From positions 506,167 through 565,011 of the forward strand of contig CP070802.1 in assembly GCA_020343595.1 (NCBI GenBank): a DNA stretch of 58,845 bases. Reading direction: 5' to 3'. This document shows positions 44,484-52,135 of the stretch, piece after piece. The position numbers and the translations under genes are program-made. The notes under the pieces are model-generated. The model was not told where the DNA came from. It saw nothing but the letters and a program-made list of their open reading frames with translations, and ran no database searches. The stretch comes from Caldifarciminota bacterium. GTDB taxonomy: Bacteria > Hydrothermota > Tepidihabitantia > SM23-42. Positions within the stretch are counted from its first letter, which is position 1; each line of letters begins with the position of its first letter.

Positions 44484-45728
44484 ATGATGACAAAGATATC
44501 TGTGTTGTCAATATCAATCGCGTTTAGCTTGTTCGCGCAGACACCGGTCTTTGACCCGCCGGTGTACGTTCAGGCCAACGGCGTGAACATAAACGTCGGC
44601 TACGGAGGAAACGCATCGCCTTTTGTCGTTGATTGGGACGGCGATGGCAAGCAGGACCTGCTGTTGGGTCAATTCGATATGGGCAGGGTCCGGTTCTACA
44701 CCAACATCGGGACAAATTACAATCCCACCTTCGGTGATTTTGTCTATTTACAGGCCAGCGGTGCTTATATATCCGTGAGTTATGGCTGATGTCAGGGAGC
44801 GACAGTCGCAGTTTGCGACTGGAATGAAGATGGCTATCTTGACCTCGTGACCGGTGAGAGATACGGGTATTTCACCCTTTATCAAAGAAACGCTACCGGA
44901 CAACTAACCAACATGGGCCACATCCAGGCCGACGGTATTGATATCCAGACCGCTAATAATGCATGGCCTTATGTCTGTGACTACAACGACGATGGTATGA
45001 AGGACCTTCTGGTCGGGCAGGAAGGAATATATTCAACCTGTAATGTTTATGTTTACTTGAACGAGGGCACGAATGAAGCACCTGCTTTTGGCGACTCAAC
45101 ACCAGTGCTCTTCGATGGAAGCCCGATGACCTACTGGCGGACCGTACCAGTGCTCATAGACCTCGATCTCGACGGAAAGAAGGACATGGTTCTCGGCGGA
45201 TGGTACAGCGATGTACGGTTCTACACGAATGTTGGCACCAATGCGAATCCCGTCTTCACTGACTACATATATCTTGTATTACCGGACTCACAGGCCTACT
45301 CGAATGGAAACCCACCCCGCGTAGCATTCGCGGACTGGGACGGTGACACCGATCTCGACATGCTTACCTGTGATTACTACGGCTCGGTTTTTCTCCGCGA
45401 GAATGTAACATCTCCCGGTATCGCAGAAAACAAAGAGAATCCCGTGGCAACCAACATGCTGAATGTCACCCCAAACCCGTTCTCAAGAACGACAAATATC
45501 AGCCTTGGCATAGAGCATAGCGCAGAGCGCATAGGGTTGGATATCTATGATGTAAGTGGACGTCTCGTAAGGCATTTCTTACTTCCCAATTCTTACTTAT
45601 CGAGTTCCACGTCAGTGGTGTGGGACGGTACAGACAATGAACAACGTCGAGTGCCGGACGGTGTCTATCTTATTACCCTCACGACTGAAGATAGGAGCGA
45701 AACTGAGAAAGTATTACTTGTTCGATGA
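44484..45728 (+). pseudogene. FG-GAP/VCBS secreted protein interrupted by in-frame TGA
   Basis: One frame from ATG 44484 to the stop at 45728 is broken by a single TGA at 44787-44789. The first 101 residues hold a signal peptide (about 5-17) and the first FG-GAP repeat (VVDWDGDGKQDLLLG). After the TGA the frame continues directly into the next repeat (CDWNEDGYLDLVTG), more repeats, and the full sorting module (VTPNPF, YDVSGRLVRHF, VVWDGTDNEQRRVPDGVYLITL). Aligning repeats suggests a Gly or other small residue where TGA stands. The stop may be a mutation, an assembly error or a recoded codon (see findings). Confidence 0.8.
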
Positions 45729-46349
45729 TGTCGATTTTGCTTTGACTGAGCTATCTACATAGTATCGCATCATTACCTTGCTCGCCGAAGGGCGCTTACA
45801 CTCCATGAAGCCCGCTTTTCTGAAGATCTGCGGAAGACCCATGAAACTTGATACTGGAGGAAGCTCTTTGCGCCTCGGAATGGTCGGATAAGCCTCAACT
45901 ATCTTTGCGCCGCAATGCCCAGCATACTCGACGGCACCGCGAATGAGTTTTTCACTCACGCCTCTGCCATGATACTCTTTGTGTATGAAGAAACAGACGA
46001 TTGACCAGACGGGTTCACTATCCAGCCGCTTCAGTACGCGCGAACGTTCCAAGGCAGCATACTGCTCACGCGGAGCGATCGAGCACCAGCCGATTGCAGC
46101 CCTGCCTTTGTAGGCAAGCAGACCGGGAATACTGCCTGAATCGACCAGACGCTTCATCGTCCGGCGGTTGCCAGCACCCTGGCCTGTTTCAAATTCACGG
46201 CGGGACAATCTCCACCACATACACCAACAGCCGCCATAAGCACCCTTCTCACCGAACAATTCAACAAAATCAGCCCACAACGCTGGTGTCAACGGCCTGA
46301 TAACAAGGTCGTCAATTTTGAAGATTCTGCGTGCAGAGTATTTACTCAT
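45714..46349 (-). CDS. GNAT-family N-acetyltransferase
   Basis: A 211-residue GNAT protein: VIRPLTPALWADFVELFGEKGAYGGCWCMWWRL at the N-terminus, FFIHKEYHGRGVSEKLIRGAVEYAGHCGAKIVEAYP as acetyl-CoA site. It ends 15 bp inside the 3' end of the plus-strand FG-GAP gene, so the two converge. Acceptor unknown. Confidence 0.88.
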   Translation of the reverse strand: MSKYSARRIFKIDDLVIRPLTPALWADFVELFGEKGAYGGCWCMWWRLSRREFETGQGAGNRRTMKRLVDSGSIPGLLAYKGRAAIGWCSIAPREQYAALERSRVLKRLDSEPVWSIVCFFIHKEYHGRGVSEKLIRGAVEYAGHCGAKIVEAYPTIPRRKELPPVSSFMGLPQIFRKAGFMECKRPSASKVMMRYYVDSSVKAKSTSSNK

Positions 46350-46363
46350 TTCCTTATGGCATG

Positions 46364-47110
46364 CTACGGTCTGTATGCCGCCTTTATTATCTCTTCTGAC
46401 TTGGCTGTCGCCTCGCCTTTACTCATTTTCCCAAACTCGGAGTTTGCGATAGGGTCGTGGATTGTTATTTCTAGATCAGCGCTTGGATCTAAATGCACCC
46501 GTTTCACTGGCTTCAATTGATAGAAACCGTTCGCCGTCACTGGCAGTAGATCAAACTCAGTTTGCCGCATAATATGCCAAAAACCATATTTGAATCTACC
46601 TATCTGACCATCGACCGTACGCCGTCCTTCGGGGTATATCAACAAATATTGAATCTCCTTGCTTTGATCCTTCAAACGCGCGTCAATAGCAGCTTTTGAT
46701 TTCCAAGCACTTTTCTGGTCTACGAATATTGCACCGATATGCCTCAAGAAGAAAGCAATGAACGGTAACTTCGACAGGAAATCGCCGGCAACGAAGGTGA
46801 TAGATGGGAAGTATTTCATCAACGCGAACGTGACATAGCCACTTGGATAATTGCATATTACAAGATATCTCTTGTCGCTTCTGATCTTCTCAATACCAAT
46901 GACTCTGATCTCTTTACCGATGACATGGAAAACCGTGTCGGCAAAGAATTTTTTGAACTTGTTAATGATATTTTCAGCACTGCAAATGAATATCAGGAAT
47001 GCAATGGGCATCAGCGCAAAAACTACCAGATGGGTGATTACATACATTCCGATCGTCGAGACAATAATCGAACGTAACCTACTGCCACGGTCAATTATGT
47101 TACTCAACAT
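46364..47110 (-). CDS. PlsC/lysophospholipid acyltransferase-like protein lacking motif-I His
   Basis: A 248-residue membrane-bound protein with an N-terminal helix (about 22-43) and the PlsC fold. Motif III is present as YPEGRRTVDG (159-168) and motif II as GAIFVDQ. Motif I, normally NHxxxxD, is NYPSGYVTF at residues 87-95, so the catalytic His and the Asp are replaced. If active it must use another residue; otherwise it may be a binding or scaffolding homologue. It lies 15 bp after a GNAT gene, and another acyl-handling operon is nearby at 37696-44022. Confidence 0.8.
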   Translation of the reverse strand: MLSNIIDRGSRLRSIIVSTIGMYVITHLVVFALMPIAFLIFICSAENIINKFKKFFADTVFHVIGKEIRVIGIEKIRSDKRYLVICNYPSGYVTFALMKYFPSITFVAGDFLSKLPFIAFFLRHIGAIFVDQKSAWKSKAAIDARLKDQSKEIQYLLIYPEGRRTVDGQIGRFKYGFWHIMRQTEFDLLPVTANGFYQLKPVKRVHLDPSADLEITIHDPIANSEFGKMSKGEATAKSEEIIKAAYRP

Positions 47111-47159
47111 AATGCAAAAGCCTCTAAGGGAGATGCAGAAATGAATTACCCAACTATCG

Positions 47160-48758
47160 TCAATCGAGTAATATGACCTTACATCTTTCAGTTCTATCTT
47201 CGCGATTCAGTGTCAAGAAATAGACCCCGGGTGTTAACTCAGAGCCATCTGTACTTTTCCCATCCCAGCGACATGAGTAAACACCCCGGTAATAGCGCCC
47301 TGACGCAAGCCTTTGAACAAAACGTCCCATGCAATCGTACACTACGAGATCGATATTTTCGGATTTACTATCGATCGCAAAACCAATATCGAATCTGCTC
47401 CCAGGATTCGGTTTGACCACAAACAAAGGAGAACTCTCAAGGGTCGGCGCTTCACTCACAGCAGTACCAGAATCGACCGGGACCGCAAGGGTAGCAAGCA
47501 CAGCTATCGCTGTCTTGATGACCTCGGTTGCGAATTCGAGATTATTGAATCCGGTTGGTCCGATGGTATCACCAACCGTATGGTAGCCTGGACAAAGAAC
47601 ACGCTCGATCCCTCCCGTAGACATATAACCGTACTGCCAGAAACTTGCATGATCAGATGAACCGGATGTGCCCGTGTACCGAACCGGGCGAATCTTCAAC
47701 TGCGTATAAGTATCTGCAACCGACTGATAGAATTCACAGGCGAACAGACTGCAACCGGGCACGGCGGTCGTATACCGCAAGCGCATCGTATCAAGCAGGG
47801 GAGCTGTCACGTATCCGATCATGTCGTAGCAGAGTGCTGCGATGATCGTATCATTCTCACTGCTCGCCTCCCCGGCCAGATAGTTGCTGCCGATCAGACC
47901 CTGCTCTTCCGCGTTGAAGGCGGCAAACCTTATTGTGTGTTCAAAGTCGTAGTTCCGCATCACACGGGCCGCCTCAAGCACTGCCGCCACTCCCGACGCA
48001 TTATCATCAGCGCCGGGCGCATAACCATAACTCGGCACATCATCGAGATGCCCACCGATCAAAACGTAGTTTTGAGTCGTCGGATAGTACTCCCCGAGTT
48101 TTAACCCAACCACGTTATCACCGTAAAGACTTGAAAAACTGTGCCGGTACACACTGTCACAGCCGTGTGCAATGAGCATATCTTTGATATAGTTAACCGC
48201 GACTATCCTGTTGGAATCGCTCATCGAATGCCGCGTATACATGCGCTGGAGGGTCAGGACCGTATTCAGGATATTCTCCGGGTCGACATTATTGAGCATC
48301 TCCTCAATGAGAGTATCTCTTGTGACCCGGAAGTCACTGAAATCATAATAACCGGGATCCCGTTTCACGATCGGTTTGAGCGTTAGTTGCTTCAACTCCA
48401 CCTTCAATTCGTTCAATCGTGGAACTTGTTCGGTGTTGGTGGCCAGCAGAACACACTCCTCATACCGGTCAATGACCCTGCCAAACTGTGCAATAATGTC
48501 TTCATCTTCCTCAAGGGGAAAAACAAATAGATAGAATTTATCTCGCGGCCTTTGATCAAGAATGGCATATACCGTACCACTTTCCTCGAATCTTCTTAAT
48601 ATTTCATCATCTCCAACAATGAGCGCATAATCATCGACCAATTCAATAACCTGCAAGCTATGGCTTTCACTCGCAGCGATCCTGACCAGATATTCTGCAC
48701 CCTGTGCATAGCCAAATAGAAAAAACAGCACACTCACAAACATTATGCCTATTCTCAT
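47160..48758 (-). CDS. Secreted M28-type aminopeptidase with sorting domain
   Basis: The start at 48758 is behind GAGGAG and gives signal peptide MRIGIMFVSVLFFLFGYAQG. The 532-residue protein has the M28 zinc sites: GGHLDD, GADDNASGVAAVLEAARVM, NAEEQGLIGSNYLAG and a later HASFWQ. After about residue 440 comes the sorting module: VKPNPGSRFDIGF, YDCMGRFVQRL, RWDGKSTDGSELTPGVYFLTL, KVILLD. M28 enzymes release amino acids from peptides and would finish the job started by the endopeptidases nearby. Confidence 0.92.
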   Translation of the reverse strand: MRIGIMFVSVLFFLFGYAQGAEYLVRIAASESHSLQVIELVDDYALIVGDDEILRRFEESGTVYAILDQRPRDKFYLFVFPLEEDEDIIAQFGRVIDRYEECVLLATNTEQVPRLNELKVELKQLTLKPIVKRDPGYYDFSDFRVTRDTLIEEMLNNVDPENILNTVLTLQRMYTRHSMSDSNRIVAVNYIKDMLIAHGCDSVYRHSFSSLYGDNVVGLKLGEYYPTTQNYVLIGGHLDDVPSYGYAPGADDNASGVAAVLEAARVMRNYDFEHTIRFAAFNAEEQGLIGSNYLAGEASSENDTIIAALCYDMIGYVTAPLLDTMRLRYTTAVPGCSLFACEFYQSVADTYTQLKIRPVRYTGTSGSSDHASFWQYGYMSTGGIERVLCPGYHTVGDTIGPTGFNNLEFATEVIKTAIAVLATLAVPVDSGTAVSEAPTLESSPLFVVKPNPGSRFDIGFAIDSKSENIDLVVYDCMGRFVQRLASGRYYRGVYSCRWDGKSTDGSELTPGVYFLTLNREDRTERCKVILLD

Positions 48759-48902
48759 ATTCTCCTCAGCAATTGTCTCTCGTTTCACTGTAAACCGAAG
48801 ATCGCTTATTTAAAATTATCGAATCGCCTAACCTAACTCAGCATAATTATTGTGGATATCCTTGAAAAGTCAAGCTCCGGAATAGACCTACCATGGTACA
48901 TC

Positions 48903-49346
48903 TTAAGCTGACCGAAGTATCTTCCTCTGTATGGTAATGTAAGCGGCGAAGATGGTCGTCAGTAATTGCAGCGCAGGCGATACAAAAATCATTAGAATAA
49001 GCCAACCCATAAGACTCAGTTTGGGATCGTAGAGGATCAGCGGAATGCCCAAATTTGCATAGTCGACATTCGGGTCGAACACCAGCAAAAACATGCGTCC
49101 CCAGATAACAAGCATAATGGCGAATGTAAAAGTGACGCTCAACAGGCTGTACTTCAATGTTTTATGAAACAGCCGATGCAGGGCCATGGCTTCTTTTGAT
49201 AGCTGCCCGACTACAAACCAGCCGACAACAAAGCCCAGGAAGATACATAGAACCGGCACGCCCATTCCCAATCCAATGCATATGATATCAACTACCGCGT
49301 AGATCAGACCCATAGTTCTGAACTGCTTTGCGTCAACTAACCTCAT
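48903..49346 (-). CDS. Four-helix membrane protein, unknown function
   Basis: A 147-residue protein with four hydrophobic segments (about 10-28, 30-50, 65-87 and 113-137) and no known motif. The start at 49346 has GGGAG eight bases ahead; the in-frame ATG at 49379 has no site. It follows an OYE-family reductase gene by 54 bp on the same strand. Confidence 0.62.
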   Translation of the reverse strand: MRLVDAKQFRTMGLIYAVVDIICIGLGMGVPVLCIFLGFVVGWFVVGQLSKEAMALHRLFHKTLKYSLLSVTFTFAIMLVIWGRMFLLVFDPNVDYANLGIPLILYDPKLSLMGWLILMIFVSPALQLLTTIFAAYITIQRKILRSA

Positions 49347-49400
49347 ATCTGCACTCCCGCAAAATCGAAACGCTGGCATACATACACTGTGTGTGATCTT

Positions 49401-50537
49401 CTACTGCACTTTGTGGTTTTCCACCCAAGACGACAGCCATTTCTGAGCCGTCTTATACTCTCCCTTGTCTTCCTTATATAAACACCTTGTTATCCTGGCA
49501 TGTTTGTCGATAAAATTCCTGATCATATCGTAGATACAGGAATTACACGATATGCATTGCGCAACACTCTTTCCCTTTCCTAAAAGCCACCGATTGGGTA
49601 AGTCCGGTTCACAGATCAATGGTCTACACATTGCCATGAAATCCACCTTACCGTTCTTGAGCAATTTCTCGAGATGTTCCACATCCTTGTTACCGCCGAC
49701 AAGAATGACGGGTATTGATAGGTGCAAGTTCTCTGTATATGGGTAAAAGTACGATTGTTTGTCCACCGAGTTTATTCGTGTATGAGATTCAGCTCCAGGC
49801 ATGGGTCTGAACCCTAATTCCTCTTCACTCCTCACCAGACAATCATAACGACCGCCGCTTATTTCGATGGCATCGATGCCTGAACGTTCAATCTCCAACG
49901 CTATTTCTGGAAATGAATCGACATCGATACCGCCTTCAATATAGTCGGTGCAGTTTGCCTTAATAAGAATAGGAAAATCGCCAACTTCCTGTCTGGCCAG
50001 AGTCACGATCTCATTAATTATCCTCACTCTCTTTCTAACAGTCCCGCCGTAATCATCTTCCCGCTTGTTGGCGTATGGCGACAGAAAGTCGCAAAGCAGA
50101 GTACCGTGCGCAGCATGAAATTGTACACCGTCATATCCAAGAGATTTCGCCTTGATGACTGCATGCGCAAAGCAATCAATAATGACTTTTATTTCTCTTT
50201 CAGAAAGAGCCGGAGTAGGGTTCTTACTAAAGGGCGATTGCCGCAGCGATGGTGCTTTACCGACATAACCGGTATTCAGTTGGGCGAGCACTTTGCCTCG
50301 CTCATCAGTCTCATGGACTATATCGGCAATTTCCTCAAGACCGGTGACTCCCACATCGTCGAACGAACTGCTGGAAGTGAGTGGACCATCCGGTGTCACA
50401 GGAAAATCCCCGGTTATGATCATCCCTGCGCCACCAAGCGTAATTGTTCTGTAGTAATCGACCACATCCTCGGGAACATCTCTTGTGAGTGTAACCGGGA
50501 CGTCCCATGTTGCTGATCGCACGATCCGGTTCTTCAA
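49401..50537 (-). CDS. OYE-family NADH:flavin oxidoreductase with Fe-S Cys cluster
   Basis: A TIM-barrel FMN reductase: KNRIVRSATW, GYDGVQFHAAHGTLLCDFLSPYANKREDDYGG, EISGG and a C-terminal CISCNSCIYDM...C cluster for [4Fe-4S], as in 2,4-dienoyl-CoA reductase-type proteins. The only usual start codon in frame is TTG at 50537, which omits the first strand. The frame is open further to a TGA at 50613-50615, and homology (IFSEGKIAGLSLKNRIVRS) continues upstream of the TTG. The AAGGGGG at 50596-50602 sits five bases ahead of an in-frame ATC at 50591, a possible start (see findings). Confidence 0.85.
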   Translation of the reverse strand: MKNRIVRSATWDVPVTLTRDVPEDVVDYYRTITLGGAGMIITGDFPVTPDGPLTSSSSFDDVGVTGLEEIADIVHETDERGKVLAQLNTGYVGKAPSLRQSPFSKNPTPALSEREIKVIIDCFAHAVIKAKSLGYDGVQFHAAHGTLLCDFLSPYANKREDDYGGTVRKRVRIINEIVTLARQEVGDFPILIKANCTDYIEGGIDVDSFPEIALEIERSGIDAIEISGGRYDCLVRSEEELGFRPMPGAESHTRINSVDKQSYFYPYTENLHLSIPVILVGGNKDVEHLEKLLKNGKVDFMAMCRPLICEPDLPNRWLLGKGKSVAQCISCNSCIYDMIRNFIDKHARITRCLYKEDKGEYKTAQKWLSSWVENHKVQ

Positions 50538-50612
50538 ACTAAGTCCGGCGATCTTGCCTTCCGAAAAGATTTTGTATGTTTCGCGCCCGATATCTACCCC
50601 CTTTTCACGCGA

Positions 50613-51434
50613 TCAGAATTTGCAAACGTACCCAAGATATAACTCGATGAAGTTTTTGCCCCATTCTTTTCTGAAGATATCCATCGCCATACCGCCTGTG
50701 CAATGGGATGGTGCGATGTTCGTAACACCCAGCTCCTTCAATCTCGCCGAGATATCTCTCACATCCCTTTCACTCGCATTGACGAGATGGAATCCTCCAG
50801 CAACTAAAGCGATCGGCCTTTCGGGAATAACCTCTCTTACTCGTTCGATGATCTTCACGATCCCGGGGTGAGCGCATCCTGTGATCACATGCAAACCTCT
50901 ATCACCATCCAAGATCAATGACTGCTCATGCAAAGTGATATTCCTGTAACTAGTTTTCATTACACCACTTGACCAGACATTCGGCAATATTTCAAACGGT
51001 TCATCTACCGGCACGATATCAAGACGCGGATTCTGCCGCAATACTGAGTCCCTGGAGGAACCAGGTACATAGACTTTTGGAACTGGCTCGGCAAGGTAAT
51101 AGAGAACCGGCAGCCCGTAGATATGGTCCCAGTGATTATGTGAGATGACAACAGCATCCATTTTTCCAAGTTCAAGCTCTAGTGCATTTATGTTCCCCAG
51201 CAGAACGGCAGCGTCGCCTCCGGTGTCAAAGAGTATCTTCTGTCGATCAAACACGATGAACGCGCTGAATCCGCCTGCCACCTGCAGACCAGTTACCATA
51301 TCCCCTGGCACATTGTTATAAACGATAGTAATCGAATTATCGAACGTTCCGCCCGCAAACAGCAGCGAACCACTTGATGCGGTTAATAACATAAAAAAAT
51401 TTGCCCAACTATCCCAATTGCTGATCGCTGACAT
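50613..51434 (-). CDS. MBL-fold protein, dihydropterin phosphate synthase-like
   Basis: A 273-residue protein with a hydrophobic N-terminus (about 13-29) and MBL metal motifs SHNHWDHIYG (HxHxDH), TGCAHPGI, GGFHL and PSHCTGG, the pattern of the family containing 7,8-dihydropterin-6-methyl-4-(beta-D-ribofuranosyl)-aminobenzene-phosphate synthase-like proteins. The N-terminal hydrophobic stretch would place it outside the cytoplasm, which is unusual for that function. An AAGGAG site precedes the ATG. The stop TGA is in the same frame as the OYE gene that follows. Confidence 0.84.
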   Translation of the reverse strand: MSAISNWDSWANFFMLLTASSGSLLFAGGTFDNSITIVYNNVPGDMVTGLQVAGGFSAFIVFDRQKILFDTGGDAAVLLGNINALELELGKMDAVVISHNHWDHIYGLPVLYYLAEPVPKVYVPGSSRDSVLRQNPRLDIVPVDEPFEILPNVWSSGVMKTSYRNITLHEQSLILDGDRGLHVITGCAHPGIVKIIERVREVIPERPIALVAGGFHLVNASERDVRDISARLKELGVTNIAPSHCTGGMAMDIFRKEWGKNFIELYLGYVCKF

Positions 51435-51489
51435 ACCGTACTCCTTGCTTCAAAAGAAAACATTTGCATAAATAAATCAATCCAGATAC

Positions 51490-52101
51490 TTATCGGCGTC
51501 TCCTCGCAATATAGTCTATGTAAGCCTGTTTCAACCTCCTACCTTCATATAATTTTTCAATAATCCGCTTTTCTTTGAGCAGAATATCGAAACCCCTAAA
51601 ATATATATCTGCCTCTCCATCCCGAAATCGGGAGAACCGTCTACTGCCAAGCAGACGTGATGCAGAATTATCCTTCCGGAAAGGCCTTCTATCTGGATCA
51701 TCCACCGATAGAAAATTAACGAAGCACAGACCCTTGGGTCTGAGCACTCTTTTTATTTCATGCATGGCTACCGCGACATCTGTCTTGGTCATAAAGAATA
51801 TCGCATTGTAGGAATACACGAAGCTGAATGTCCTATCTGCAAACGGAATCCGGCGCATATCACCCCGGAAAATATTCAGTGGTATGCCATTATCTGCACA
51901 GAATTTTTTCGCATGCAATAACGGCTCATCATTGATTTCTATACCGTACGTTGCATAACCCTGCTGGTAGAATAACAAGAGTGGTGGAGGGCGGTCTCCG
52001 TGCGAGCCGGCGCCGCAATCCAAAACCGTTCTGTCCAGTGAAGTCAAACTGCATTGCCTCAGAAATTCATAGAGCGGCGTCGCCCAGATGATTTCATCCA
52101 T
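51490..52101 (-). CDS. Class I SAM-dependent methyltransferase
   Basis: A 203-residue Rossmann-fold methyltransferase: TVLDCGAGSHGDRPPPLL (SAM-binding GxG region near 26-35), YGIEINDEPLLHAKKFC and FSFVYSYNAIFFMTK. The middle EIKRVLRPKGLCFVNFLS is typical of methyltransferase domain 11. The acceptor is unknown. Confidence 0.86.
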   Translation of the reverse strand: MDEIIWATPLYEFLRQCSLTSLDRTVLDCGAGSHGDRPPPLLLFYQQGYATYGIEINDEPLLHAKKFCADNGIPLNIFRGDMRRIPFADRTFSFVYSYNAIFFMTKTDVAVAMHEIKRVLRPKGLCFVNFLSVDDPDRRPFRKDNSASRLLGSRRFSRFRDGEADIYFRGFDILLKEKRIIEKLYEGRRLKQAYIDYIARRRR

Positions 52102-52135
52102 GTGATATTAATATCCTGTTGATTTATTCGCCACA

